64,000 bases of DNA. Source: Candidatus Magnetomicrobium cryptolimnococcus (GTDB lineage: Bacteria > Nitrospirota > Thermodesulfovibrionia > Thermodesulfovibrionales > Magnetobacteriaceae). Numbering within the stretch: position 1 is the stretch's first letter; each line of letters starts with the position of its first letter. The position numbers were made by a program, and so were the translations under genes. Positions 11,644 to 20,606 of this stretch are shown here, one piece after another. The notes under the pieces were generated by a model. It worked only from the letters and a program-made list of their open reading frames with translations, was not told the DNA's origin and did not search any database. The stretch is from the NCBI GenBank assembly GCA_018606805.1, contig JAGYWI010000001.1, forward strand, positions 248,001 to 312,000, written 5' to 3'.

Positions 11644-12197
11644 AAAAATTGATTTTTATTATTTGCCTTTTTGTTGTTGTTTTTCATAGTGCTTATACCA
11701 ATGCACAAGAAAAAAAACACTATATTGCACTAAGACCGGGTCTTTATTTCTTTACTGATGAAATAGAGGAAAAAACATTTATACAAACCGGCTTTAGCGG
11801 CGAATTTGCATATGGCTACTATCTACACCCAAACTTCGGACTCGAATTTAATAGCGGATACTACCATGATGGCGTTAAAAGAAATGACGTACGGGGATTC
11901 CCTGCTATGCTATTAGCTAAAGGCTACTACACGCTTGGCATGGTAGAGCTATATACAGGTGGCGGATTTGGTATAGTATATGCGGAATTTGACGGAGATA
12001 CTCAGTTTGGCCACGTTAGTGCAGAGGATGTTTGTCTTGGCGGAAATGCTGTAGTAGGGACTAATTTTAATGTGTTATCCAATTTTTTTGTTGGAGCTCA
12101 GGGCAAATACATATTTACAGATCAAGAAAGCTTTGACCTTTTTGATGCCAATCTAAATGGCTTTACAACAACAATAAGCTTAGGATACAGATTCTAA
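11640..12197 (+). CDS. Outer-membrane beta-barrel protein (OmpW/OmpA-like barrel)
   Basis: The protein starts with a clear signal peptide (MKKLIFIICLFVVVFHSAYT, likely cleaved near NAQ-EKK). The mature ~160 residues alternate polar and aromatic or aliphatic residues, with glycine- and tyrosine-rich strands (FSGEFAYGYYLHPNFGLEFN, YTGGGFGIVYAEF) and a terminal aromatic (SLGYRF), which is the Omp assembly signal. It is most like small 8-strand barrels. The ATG overlaps the dxs stop, an unusual partner for an isoprenoid gene. It implies a diderm organism. The ligand or role is unknown. Confidence 0.85.
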   Translation: MKKLIFIICLFVVVFHSAYTNAQEKKHYIALRPGLYFFTDEIEEKTFIQTGFSGEFAYGYYLHPNFGLEFNSGYYHDGVKRNDVRGFPAMLLAKGYYTLGMVELYTGGGFGIVYAEFDGDTQFGHVSAEDVCLGGNAVVGTNFNVLSNFFVGAQGKYIFTDQESFDLFDANLNGFTTTISLGYRF

Positions 12198-12202
12198 AAA
12201 AA

Positions 12203-12886
12203 ATGAAAATAGCAATATTTGCCGCTCTACCCCAAGAGCTAAAGCCGATAATTAAAAGTTTAAAAGCCAAACCTACCGGTAAAAACATTAACTTGTATTT
12301 TGCTAAGCAAAACCAATCCGAATATATATTAGCCTTAACAGGAGTCGGTATCCATAATGCCTCAAAAGTAGTAAAGCATACTGTGGAAGAGTTCCACCCT
12401 GAGCTAATAATGTCAATTGGCTTTGGCGGGGCACTATATCACGGGGCAAAAAAGGGCGACGTAGTAATGGCATCTAAAGTTATTTCTATACCATCAGGGC
12501 ATATCTTGGAGCTTGAAGATTCCCAACTATTAGATACGAAAAAAGGAACGTTTGTAACCATTGAACAGTGGATGACTAAAAGTAGTGTATCAAAACACAT
12601 CCCACCCGATACAGACTATCCAGTTTGCGAAATGGAAACCTTCCCAATAGCAAGTTATGCCATAGAAAAGTCTATTAATTTTGTAGCTTTACGTGCAATT
12701 ACAGATTTATATACAGAAGAAATCCCCTTTGCACCAAGCGAGGTAACAGACTCATCAGGGCATTTTAGTTTTATACGGTCAATACTGTTAATGATAAAAA
12801 AACCATGGCTTATACTAACCATGTTGCATCTTATGAAAAGCTCTAAGCTAGCAGCCCAAAATTTAAAAAATAAGTTAAAGAAATAG
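12203..12886 (+). CDS. Nucleoside phosphorylase-superfamily protein (MTA/SAH nucleosidase-like)
   Basis: The N-terminus (MKIAIFAALPQELKPIIKSL), the glycine loop LTGVGIHNASKVV, the SIGFGGAL segment and the MET motif in CEMETFPIASYA followed by RAITD are hallmarks of the PNP/UDP fold as seen in MTAN and related nucleosidases. At 227 residues it is complete. It directly follows the ispA-dxs-barrel genes (5-base gap). In hopanoid clusters a member of this superfamily (HpnG) removes adenine from adenosylhopane, so an isoprenoid-linked role is possible. A general MTA/SAH or futalosine nucleosidase role is equally possible. Confidence 0.8.
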   Translation: MKIAIFAALPQELKPIIKSLKAKPTGKNINLYFAKQNQSEYILALTGVGIHNASKVVKHTVEEFHPELIMSIGFGGALYHGAKKGDVVMASKVISIPSGHILELEDSQLLDTKKGTFVTIEQWMTKSSVSKHIPPDTDYPVCEMETFPIASYAIEKSINFVALRAITDLYTEEIPFAPSEVTDSSGHFSFIRSILLMIKKPWLILTMLHLMKSSKLAAQNLKNKLKK

Positions 12887-13118
12887 ATGAGCGGGGGGAA
12901 AAATCCTTTTAGGCAAAAGGGGTGCGCCTACGCATTACGGGGGTGCGCCTACGCATTACGGGGGTGCGCCTACGCACTTCCTAAAACTTTTGGCCTGCAA
13001 TCTACTGCACAAACACAACATCAAAAAGTACTATATTATTAAAAAAAATGTCATACATATATTTACACTGTAAGTAGTAGAGCATAAATAATCTTATATA
13101 AGTAATTGTGGTTTAATA
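12887..13118. repeat. Intergenic repeat with a three-copy 21-bp tandem
   Basis: After a GCGGGGGGAAAAATCC arm (12892), the 21-bp unit with core GGGGTGCGCCTACGCATTAC occurs at 12919-12938, 12939-12959 and, truncated, 12960-12977. Each unit contains the GTGCGCCTACGCA mini-hairpin. The array ends in CACTTCCTAAAACTTTTGGCCTGCA, a border also seen inverted at 5200-5225 and at 18110-18130. The remaining bases to the DUF29 gene are AT-rich. Confidence 0.8.
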
Positions 13119-13124
13119 TATAAT
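13119..13124 (+). promoter_or_regulatory. Probable -10 box of the DUF29 gene
   Basis: TATAAT ends six bases before the ATG at 13131, and no purine-rich ribosome-binding site precedes that ATG. If the box is used, transcription starts at or next to the initiation codon and the mRNA is leaderless. No good -35 box is seen. Confidence 0.4.
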
Positions 13125-13130
13125 ATTTTT

Positions 13131-13604
13131 ATGGACAATCAAACAACTATAAATAATAGCAATGTAGCTATAGAAAAAACATTGTACGAAACTGATTTTT
13201 ATCAGTGGGCACTTCATAATGCCAATTTGATAAGGCAGGGGAGGTTCTCAGAGATAGACTTAGAAAATGTAGCCGAGGAATTAGAAGATATGGGGAGGAA
13301 TAATAAAAGAGAATTAGAAAGCCGATTAGCAGTATTGATAATGCACCTACTAAAATGGCAATATCAACCAAAAAAACACTCTAAAAGCTGGGTATCAACA
13401 ATAAACACCCAAAGAACGGATATTGAACTTTTACTTAAAAATAGCCCGAGTTTGAAACACAACATTGAAATAGTTATAGACGAAATGTTTATGACAGCAA
13501 AAAAAAGATTTGAAAAAGAAACAGGTATTCATAAAGATATTTTGCCTGAAATCTGTCCTTATACCTTTAAACAGTTAAGTGATTATGATTTTTGGCCTAA
13601 TTAA
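13131..13604 (+). CDS. DUF29 family protein
   Basis: The 157-residue protein matches the DUF29 pattern. It starts with an LYETDFYQWALHNANLIRQG segment and ENVAEELEDMGRNNKRELESRL, continues with a helix LIMHLLKWQYQP, and ends in a PYTFKQLSDYDFWP tail. DUF29 proteins are small helical proteins of unknown function, common in cyanobacteria and often in several copies per genome. The gene is flanked by repeat DNA and stands alone, which fits an accessory gene. The ATG has no ribosome-binding site. Confidence 0.9.
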   Translation: MDNQTTINNSNVAIEKTLYETDFYQWALHNANLIRQGRFSEIDLENVAEELEDMGRNNKRELESRLAVLIMHLLKWQYQPKKHSKSWVSTINTQRTDIELLLKNSPSLKHNIEIVIDEMFMTAKKRFEKETGIHKDILPEICPYTFKQLSDYDFWPN

Positions 13605-13714
13605 TATAGCTCATTTCGATTTGATAAGCCCCGTCGGACCATTATAGTGCTATAAATAAAAAATACTTTTCTTTCTATCCACCTACCCTCTTTAAATCTT
13701 TACAAACATTATGC

Positions 13715-13720
13715 TACAAT
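13715..13720 (+). promoter_or_regulatory. Probable -10 box of the D-aminoacylase gene
   Basis: TACAAT ends eight bases before the ATG at 13729, with TTTAAA 18 bases further upstream (13691-13696) as a weak -35. No ribosome-binding site lies between the box and the ATG, suggesting a leaderless or nearly leaderless transcript for the downstream genes. Confidence 0.4.
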
Positions 13721-13728
13721 CTTAGTAG

Positions 13729-15345
13729 ATGGGTACAGAACTTGATTTTCTGATAAAAAATGCCACTATCTACGATGGATTGGGTAACAAGCCTTTTTGC
13801 GCAGATTTAGGCATATTGCAAGACAAAATAGTTTATATTGGTAGACAAAGCGGTGTTGATGCAAAAACAAGTATAGATGCTACTCGGAAAGTACTCTCAC
13901 CCGGCTTTATAGATGTACACGCTCATTCGGAATTTAGCATATTTGCTTATCCGGATGCTTCATCGAAGGTTTTTCAAGGTGTAACTACTGAAATAAACGG
14001 CAACTGCGGTATGTCGTGTAGCCCCATTTACGGAGCCACGACTTCTCAGATGGAAAAAGAGTTTACGAGTAACAATATAAGCCAACGATGGGCTACCTTT
14101 GATGACTATAAGGGGCACTTTAAAGCGCTACAGCCAGCCGTAAATTTTACTACCTTAACTGGACATGGCAATATACGCGCATCGGTTATGGGATACGTAA
14201 ATGAAGCTCCATCAGAAAAACAGATGGAAGATATGGCACTCTTATTAAAAAAATCAGCACAACAAGGCTCTTTGGGACTATCAACTGGCTTAATATATCT
14301 ACCGGGCGTGTATTCAAAGACAGAAGAACTTATCGAATTGATTAATCGTTCAGGTATTCAGTCGCTAATCTATGCTACCCACATGAGAAGCGAAGGGGAC
14401 TATTTACTTGAATCGGTTAATGAAACTATAGAAATAGCACAAAAAACTGGTATCAAAATACACATATCACATTTGAAAACCTCTGGACGGCATAATTGGC
14501 ACAAAATGGACAGGGTTATAGAAGCAATGGAGAGTGCTAAAGCAAATGGAATACACATAACCTGCGATAGATACCCTTACACGGCCTCGCAAACTTCCCT
14601 TGATGCAGTGCTACCACCATGGGTATATGAAGGCGGTAATGAGGCAGAAATTGAGCGCCTCAAAGATAAAAATGTTGTCAATAGGTTACGGAATGAACTA
14701 GCCCATACACTTGCCAAAAGGGGTGAGGGCAATATAGATAGTACAAAACCCGATGACTATTGGAACTCAGTTATGATTTCAAGGGTACATAACAGTAAAA
14801 ATCGCCACATTGAGGGCAAACGGCTTGCAGAATTAGCAGAACAATTCTCTATGTCACCATTGACGCTTTTAATCAACACACTTATAGAGGAAAAACTTGA
14901 CGTAGATGCCATATACTTTTCAATGAGTGATGAAAATCTAAGAAAAGTACTCCTCCTTGACAACTGCATGATAGGCTCAGATAGCTCACTTAAAGGTTTT
15001 GATATTGCTGGCAACCCCCATCCAAGAGGGTTTGGTACATTTGCTGGATTTATTAGAAATTTTTCTGTAGAAAAGGGACTTTTACCATTAGAGACAGCTA
15101 TTTATAAGATGACCGGTCTTGCAGCATCCACATTTGATATTAAACACAGAGGTGTTATCGCTAAAGGGGCTTTTGCTGACATAGTGATATTTAACCCTGA
15201 AGAATTTAAAGACATGGCTACATATGATAACCCAAAGCAAAAACCGGTAGGCCTTGAACACCTGTTTGTTAATGGCGTTTTAACAGTATTTAATAATCAG
15301 TTAACAGGCAAGCGAGCTGGCAGGGTGCTAATGCCACCAAGCTAA
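13729..15345 (+). CDS. N-acyl-D-amino-acid deacylase (D-aminoacylase)
   Basis: This amidohydrolase-family-3 metalloenzyme removes acyl groups from D-amino acids. The N-terminus (LDFLIKNATIYDGLGNKPFC) forms the small beta domain. Metal ligands are in FIDVHAHSE, the NCGMSC cysteine motif is present, and IYATHMRSEGDYL, HISHLKTSGRHNW and GSDSSLKGF complete the site. The C-terminal GLAASTFDIKHRGVIAKGAFADIVIF is typical. The length (538) fits. It precedes a permease and a peptide-binding lipoprotein on the same strand, so recycling of cell wall D-amino acid peptides is an attractive reading. Confidence 0.92.
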   Translation: MGTELDFLIKNATIYDGLGNKPFCADLGILQDKIVYIGRQSGVDAKTSIDATRKVLSPGFIDVHAHSEFSIFAYPDASSKVFQGVTTEINGNCGMSCSPIYGATTSQMEKEFTSNNISQRWATFDDYKGHFKALQPAVNFTTLTGHGNIRASVMGYVNEAPSEKQMEDMALLLKKSAQQGSLGLSTGLIYLPGVYSKTEELIELINRSGIQSLIYATHMRSEGDYLLESVNETIEIAQKTGIKIHISHLKTSGRHNWHKMDRVIEAMESAKANGIHITCDRYPYTASQTSLDAVLPPWVYEGGNEAEIERLKDKNVVNRLRNELAHTLAKRGEGNIDSTKPDDYWNSVMISRVHNSKNRHIEGKRLAELAEQFSMSPLTLLINTLIEEKLDVDAIYFSMSDENLRKVLLLDNCMIGSDSSLKGFDIAGNPHPRGFGTFAGFIRNFSVEKGLLPLETAIYKMTGLAASTFDIKHRGVIAKGAFADIVIFNPEEFKDMATYDNPKQKPVGLEHLFVNGVLTVFNNQLTGKRAGRVLMPPS

Positions 15346-15387
15346 CAATTAGGAATATTATAACTACATATAATAGTATAAAGGAAA

Positions 15388-16467
15388 ATGTCGCTAAATA
15401 AAGCCCAATCTTTTATATTAATCGTATTTCTGACCATTTTTGCCTATTTAACCTATAACGTAATAGAGCCTTTTTTAAGGGCGGTTTTGTGGGCAATAGT
15501 GTTTGGGATTGTCTTTTATCCATTATATATCTTTTTTAAGAAATGGTTAAAAGTAGAGGCTATTGCCTCGATATTGACGTTAATTATCATAGTGTTTATA
15601 ATAGTTGGACCATTTTCATACGTAGTAGTTAACCTTATATCAGAAATTAAAATATTTTTAAAACAAATAGAAGCCTCCAATCTTGAAAAAATCAGACACT
15701 TAATAGAACACCCTACAGTTAAAACCCTAATATTAAAAATAGAAGAGACATTCAATGTAGAGATAGATATAACAGGCTTTTTAATGCAAAATATATCAAA
15801 TTTTGGTAATACCCTTGCCTCTAAAGCTACCCATGGACTTAAAAACATATTTCTCATAGTGTTTGATTTCATATTCATGATTTTTACATTATACTTTTTT
15901 TTCCTAGATGGCCCAAAATTCATAACTAAGCTCAAAGGCTACCTGCCTATGACGGAAAAACAAAAGGACAGACTCGTTAAGGTAGTGCAAGATATGGTAA
16001 TTTCCACTATATACGGAGGCATTGTTGTATCCCTTGTGCAAGGGTTTTTGTCAGGTGTTGTGTTTTATTCCATAGGACTACGTTCACCAGTGCTTTTAGG
16101 AACAGCAGCATCAGTTATGTCTTTTATACCGGTGATGGGGGCTTTTTCCGTCTGGGGCACTGTTGATGTGTTATTGTTTTTAAATGGCTCGTATATTAAA
16201 GGTTTTATACTCCTATTTGCAGGGGCTTTTGGTATAAGCTTAGTGGATAATATACTAAAGCCCATTATAATTAGCGGTCGAACCAAAATGCCAATATTGA
16301 TTGTGTTTATATGTGTAATTGGTGGTATTAAATTGTTTGGCTTAATTGGACTGGTAATGGGACCACTTGCTATTGTGCTTTTTGTTTCGTTTTTTGAGAT
16401 ATTTTTAAGAGAAGAAACAGACGAGGAGGTTGTACAAAATGAACCTCTTGAAGTAAATAAAGAATAG
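15388..16467 (+). CDS. AI-2E family transporter (PerM/TqsA-like)
   Basis: The protein has about eight hydrophobic helices: two near the N-terminus (FILIVFLTIFAYLTYNVIEP; LWAIVFGIVFYPLYIFF), a soluble ~90-residue segment after the third, and a C-terminal bundle with the family signature SFIPVMGAFSVWGTVDVLLF and a DNILKPIIISGRTKMP motif. Members export quorum signals or act as Na+/H+ antiporters; the substrate here is not predictable. It has normal length (359) and lies 42 bases after the deacylase. Confidence 0.92.
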   Translation: MSLNKAQSFILIVFLTIFAYLTYNVIEPFLRAVLWAIVFGIVFYPLYIFFKKWLKVEAIASILTLIIIVFIIVGPFSYVVVNLISEIKIFLKQIEASNLEKIRHLIEHPTVKTLILKIEETFNVEIDITGFLMQNISNFGNTLASKATHGLKNIFLIVFDFIFMIFTLYFFFLDGPKFITKLKGYLPMTEKQKDRLVKVVQDMVISTIYGGIVVSLVQGFLSGVVFYSIGLRSPVLLGTAASVMSFIPVMGAFSVWGTVDVLLFLNGSYIKGFILLFAGAFGISLVDNILKPIIISGRTKMPILIVFICVIGGIKLFGLIGLVMGPLAIVLFVSFFEIFLREETDEEVVQNEPLEVNKE

Positions 16468-16486
16468 CTAATTGCTGCTAATATCT

Positions 16487-18067
16487 ATGCACTTAAAAAA
16501 ACTATGCCCCAGCTGGCTACTTTTCTTATCTTTAACTTTAATAATAACATCAGCATGCAAAAATCATACACAGCGCCTAACTGACCATATTTACTACCGC
16601 CTGGAAAGTAACCCAACAACCCTTGACCCGTCATATATCGTGGATGTGTCAGGCGGCAGCATTGCAGCAAAACTATTTAACGGGCTCGTGCGTCTCGATG
16701 AAGATCTACAAATAGTACCAGATATAGCCAAACAATGGGTAGTTGACGACAGTGGGCTTATATATCGGTTTTACTTAGAAGAAGACGTATATTTTCATAA
16801 CGGTAAAAAACTAACAGCAGCCGATTTCGAATATTCATTTAAACGCATATTATCACCAAATGGAATTTCACCAAACACATGGGTACTAAGAAACATTGAT
16901 GGGGCGGAAGAATACCTATCAGGTAAAACAAATGCAGTTACAGGCATCAAAATACTTGACGAATATACCATTGAAATAAAGTTAGTTAAGCCATTTTCAC
17001 CGTTTCTAAAACTCCTGACAATGCCAGCAGCGTATGTGGTACCAAATAATAATATAAGTAACGATAAAGACTTTAGCACTCATCCAGTAGGCACAGGCCC
17101 ATTTAAGCTAAAGCAATGGAGTCACAGCAGTACACTTACTTTAGAAAAAAATGCGCACTATTTTGCTCATAAAAACCTACCCAAAGTAAACGGTATCGTC
17201 TATAAAATAATACCCGAAGACCTTACTGCTGTCATGGAATTTCTCATTGGTAATCTCGATGTACTTGAAGTACCAGTATCTTCCTTTGCACTATTTATGA
17301 AAGATAAGACCTACAGCCAGCTAATTAATATCTCAAATGGGATTAACACCTATTACCTTGGATTAAATAACGAAAAGCCACCGTTTAATAACCCTGCCCT
17401 TAGAAAAGCTGTTTACTATGCCATAGATAGACAAAAAATACTTGATACCTATTACCAAAGGCGCGGTAGACTTGCCGATGGTCCAGTACCAGAAATACTT
17501 AAAGGCTATAAACTTGACAACGACAATTATAATCCAGCAAAAGCTAAAGAAATTATTAAAGATATAGCCGCCGGTAACACCATAAAAGCAGTCTTCTACG
17601 TTATGGCAAAACAGGAGTCAATAGACATAGCCGAAATCATAAGCGATTATCTATCAAAGGTAGGTATACATATAACCATTCAACCACTTGAGTGGAGTGC
17701 CTTTAAAACTACTATAAATAACGCAACGGCTGATATGTTTTGGTTAAGCTGGTGGGCTGATTATCCGGATGAGGATAACTTCCTATATCCAATGTTTCAC
17801 TCTTCAAATTTCGGGGCAGGTGGAAACAGAAGCAGGTACAAAAACGTATATGTAGATATGCTTATAGATAAAGCTAGAACTGTAACTAATGAATATGAAA
17901 AAACCACTCTTTTAAAAAAAGCAGAAAGTATAATAATTGAAGAAGTCCCATGTGTTTTTTTCTGGCACAGAAACGACTATATTGTGCACCAACCTTGGAT
18001 AAAAAAGCACCGGGTGTTTCCTGTCTATAATATTGATAAAGGTAATTATATTGAATTAGAAACTTAA
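16487..18067 (+). CDS. Peptide ABC transporter substrate-binding lipoprotein (OppA/DppA type)
   Basis: This is a SBP_bac_5 family protein that captures oligopeptides in the periplasm. It begins with a lipoprotein signal (SWLLFLSLTLIITSAC, lipidated cysteine at about residue 25), then YYRLESNPTTLDPSYIVDVSG. The family motif region follows (GLVRLDEDLQIVPDIAKQW; FHNGKKLTAADFEYSFKR). A frame from TTG at 16472 is possible; I prefer the ATG at 16487, but neither has a clear ribosome-binding site. No ABC permease or ATPase genes follow, so it must work with a transporter encoded elsewhere or serve as a sensor or chaperone. Confidence 0.92.
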   Translation: MHLKKLCPSWLLFLSLTLIITSACKNHTQRLTDHIYYRLESNPTTLDPSYIVDVSGGSIAAKLFNGLVRLDEDLQIVPDIAKQWVVDDSGLIYRFYLEEDVYFHNGKKLTAADFEYSFKRILSPNGISPNTWVLRNIDGAEEYLSGKTNAVTGIKILDEYTIEIKLVKPFSPFLKLLTMPAAYVVPNNNISNDKDFSTHPVGTGPFKLKQWSHSSTLTLEKNAHYFAHKNLPKVNGIVYKIIPEDLTAVMEFLIGNLDVLEVPVSSFALFMKDKTYSQLINISNGINTYYLGLNNEKPPFNNPALRKAVYYAIDRQKILDTYYQRRGRLADGPVPEILKGYKLDNDNYNPAKAKEIIKDIAAGNTIKAVFYVMAKQESIDIAEIISDYLSKVGIHITIQPLEWSAFKTTINNATADMFWLSWWADYPDEDNFLYPMFHSSNFGAGGNRSRYKNVYVDMLIDKARTVTNEYEKTTLLKKAESIIIEEVPCVFFWHRNDYIVHQPWIKKHRVFPVYNIDKGNYIELET

Positions 18068-18139
18068 AAAACATATAAGGAAAAAAGATGCGGGGGGGAA
18101 AACCCTTTTCCTAAAACTTCTGGCTTGCAATACTTTAGC
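18068..18139. repeat. Repeat fragment between convergent genes
   Basis: A GCGGGGGGGAAAACCC arm (18090-18106) followed by CCTAAAACTTCTGGCTTGCA repeats the borders of the 12890-13010 element with its centre missing. There is no complete stem, so it may act as a weak terminator only. Confidence 0.5.
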
Positions 18140-19972
18140 CTATACTTTTTTCATTATTATAGTAAACTCCACACCATCGTCAATATTTTTAACTGTAAGC
18201 TTACCATCCATATTATTTTCTATTATGGTTTTAGACATATAAAGACCAATGCCAGTTCCTTTATCGTTTAATTTTGTTGAAAAATAAGGTTCAAAAACCT
18301 TATTAATAACATCATCTGGGATACCGCCGCCGTTATCTTTTATTGAAGTAACCACGCGGCTATCCATTTCCGAAATAAACAGTTCAACATAACCTATAAA
18401 TCCTCTTCCCTTGATAGCACGCCTATTTATTATAGCATCTCTTGAGTTATTTATAATATTTAAAATTACTTGTTTAAACTCACTTGGATAACCCATAACG
18501 TTGAAGTTAGAGATTTTATCTGAGGCATTAATTGCAATGTATATATCATTTTTCTTATACACACCTTTAAACATGTCCAACAGTGCCTCGATAGTGTGTT
18601 TTACACTAAATATAACTTTCTCTTTAGATGGTCGTAAGAAGTTTCTGAAATCGTCTATTGTCTTGGCCATAAACACTATTTGTTGGTTTATCGTGTCAAC
18701 CGACTCGTTTAAATATGCTTGGTCTAGTTCTCCGTAATCGTAGGCGTCTTTCAGGTCGTTTGCTTGCAGTGCTATGGCATTTAGCGGTTGTCTCCACTGA
18801 TGAGCAATGAGTGCTATCATTTCCCCCATGGATGCCATTTTCGATTGCTGTATCAGCATTTGCTCTTGTAGTCTGTACTTATTAACTTCCTCTTGAACGC
18901 TCTTTTGGAGGTTTTTGTTCATTTGTCTGATTTCTTCTTCCATTCGTTTACGCTCTACGGCTATAGCATAAATGGAAGCAAGGCGGCTTATTATGTTTAG
19001 GTCATCATCGGTATAATCTCTATTAGCATTTGCTAGTGCAATTTGTCCAATCAATTTATCAGCAATTAATGCCGGTACGGATAGGAAGCGTGTAATAGGC
19101 ATATGCCCTTCAGGTGCGCAGCCTTTATAGGAAGGGTGTGTTTGTGGTGCATTAGTGTAAAATCCCTTTTTAGTATTTAATGCGTATCCCCATAGGGCAT
19201 TATACTCTCCGTTTGGATTTTTGGGAAAGGTTATAGTGTTTTGACTTAAATGTATATTGCATATGCTGGTTTCTATTACATAACTATTTACGTTTTGATC
19301 TATTTCTGCAACATAGCCGTGCAAACTGTCTGTAAGCTTCAAGGCTTGTCTGTGGATTATCCTTGCAATATCAAACATGTTTTTTTCTTTTGAAAGTAAA
19401 GCCTCTGAGACCTCTGCCATTGCAGATTGAAGGTCCAGCTCCCTGGTTTTTTCGCTAACAAGTTGTCTAATTTTAAAATTATATGACAGATTAAGTAAGA
19501 TTAAGCCTATAACCTGTGCTATCATTTCCATCGTATGAATAATAGACGACGTATTATCAGTTAACGTAAAGTTCAAGATTAATAAGCTGCCTATTCTAAC
19601 GTCTCCAGCCCAAAGTGGTAGCAACAAGACATTTGAAATGTTTTGTATTAGCAGCAAATCGGCACAAAAACTTTCTATATATGCCCTTTCGCATTGGAAG
19701 GTTTTGTTTAGTTTTATTACTGAGCTAACGAAATAAAGAAATGAATCATTAAAGAGTATTTCTTTTCTTTTAGATGGATGAAAGTTAATGGTATGTATAT
19801 TACCTGAGTCATTATGGCGGATAATGGCAACAAGAAGTGCCCCTGTCAGTTCTCGTATTTCCTTACATAAGGATTCCTCGGCATTTATAGGGTTTGTCGT
19901 GTATTTAAGAACATTCTGTAAAAAATCCAATAACAAGAAGTCATCTGCTCTATCGCCGTCCAAGTTTTGCAT
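18140..19972 (-). CDS. Soluble GAF-domain sensor histidine kinase
   Basis: This 610-residue kinase has no membrane helix. Two GAF-like sensory domains (about residues 15-165 and 185-340) are joined by a helical linker. A coiled coil follows, then the HisKA phosphoacceptor in LIAHQWRQPLNAIALQANDL. The HATPase_c domain shows the N box (LNIINNSRDAI), G1 (DNGGGIPDDV), F box (FEPYFSTK) and G2 (GTGIGLYMSK). It follows the DUF1638 gene by 23 bases, so it is probably co-transcribed with the corrinoid/methyltransferase genes. No response regulator is adjacent; its partner and signal are unknown. Confidence 0.93.
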   Translation of the reverse strand: MQNLDGDRADDFLLLDFLQNVLKYTTNPINAEESLCKEIRELTGALLVAIIRHNDSGNIHTINFHPSKRKEILFNDSFLYFVSSVIKLNKTFQCERAYIESFCADLLLIQNISNVLLLPLWAGDVRIGSLLILNFTLTDNTSSIIHTMEMIAQVIGLILLNLSYNFKIRQLVSEKTRELDLQSAMAEVSEALLSKEKNMFDIARIIHRQALKLTDSLHGYVAEIDQNVNSYVIETSICNIHLSQNTITFPKNPNGEYNALWGYALNTKKGFYTNAPQTHPSYKGCAPEGHMPITRFLSVPALIADKLIGQIALANANRDYTDDDLNIISRLASIYAIAVERKRMEEEIRQMNKNLQKSVQEEVNKYRLQEQMLIQQSKMASMGEMIALIAHQWRQPLNAIALQANDLKDAYDYGELDQAYLNESVDTINQQIVFMAKTIDDFRNFLRPSKEKVIFSVKHTIEALLDMFKGVYKKNDIYIAINASDKISNFNVMGYPSEFKQVILNIINNSRDAIINRRAIKGRGFIGYVELFISEMDSRVVTSIKDNGGGIPDDVINKVFEPYFSTKLNDKGTGIGLYMSKTIIENNMDGKLTVKNIDDGVEFTIIMKKV

Positions 19973-19995
19973 TTATGCGAAGGCATGCCTCCTAA

Positions 19996-20604
19996 CTATA
20001 TCTTTTGCTTTAAGCGGTTAAATGATTCGATGATAGCACGTTTTAGATGGTTAAGTCCAACGTCTAAAACTTTAACAGGTAAGCCAGTAAAAGCCTCTAT
20101 TTCTTTAAAATAATTGTCCGCTATAATAGCTTTACCAGTATGAATATATACTATTTGTTTAAAAAAATCTTGCATAAACTCTCTAGCTATGTGCTGGTTA
20201 TCTAGCCCCAAGTGTACCCTAAAAACCTCTTGCCAACGGTTTACCCACTCTGGCAATAGAAAAAAAGTATCCTCCCTCTGCATAGTCTTATACCTCTTCA
20301 TACCAAGTATTAGTTGGTAACAGTTGACACCGGCAACACGCACCACATGTTTATTTAATTCGAACTCGTTCATTAAAGGATGACAATCACCGTATAAAAG
20401 CAGCACATTTAATCCATCAGTTACGGCTTTAAACACCCTCGGAAACACCTCACTTTCAAGTCTCTCTGGATACATGTGTAACATAGAGTCAAAATAATCT
20501 ATTTTGTTAAAAGGCAACTTTTCCGTTTTTTGTAACTGTATGAGATCATCTTTAAAAACTGAACATGCCAGACAAATAACATTATCCTCTTGAGTGCTGT
20601 TCAT
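19996..20604 (-). CDS. DUF1638 protein
   Basis: This 202-residue protein of unknown function shows the DUF1638 pattern: ICLACSVFKDDL near the N-terminus, then LLLYGDCHPLM and RVAGVNCYQLILG. The conserved cysteines and the histidine could form a metal or cofactor site. The family is commonly encoded beside corrinoid proteins and UroD-like methyltransferases, as here (2 bases from the methyltransferase gene), so a role in corrinoid-dependent methyl transfer or its reactivation is likely. This is inference from neighbourhood. Confidence 0.85.
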   Translation of the reverse strand: MNSTQEDNVICLACSVFKDDLIQLQKTEKLPFNKIDYFDSMLHMYPERLESEVFPRVFKAVTDGLNVLLLYGDCHPLMNEFELNKHVVRVAGVNCYQLILGMKRYKTMQREDTFFLLPEWVNRWQEVFRVHLGLDNQHIAREFMQDFFKQIVYIHTGKAIIADNYFKEIEAFTGLPVKVLDVGLNHLKRAIIESFNRLKQKI

Positions 20605-20606
20605 TT

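Noticed and set aside
12919-12977. CRISPR array
   Set aside because: The three 21-bp units are adjacent with no spacers, and no cas genes are present.
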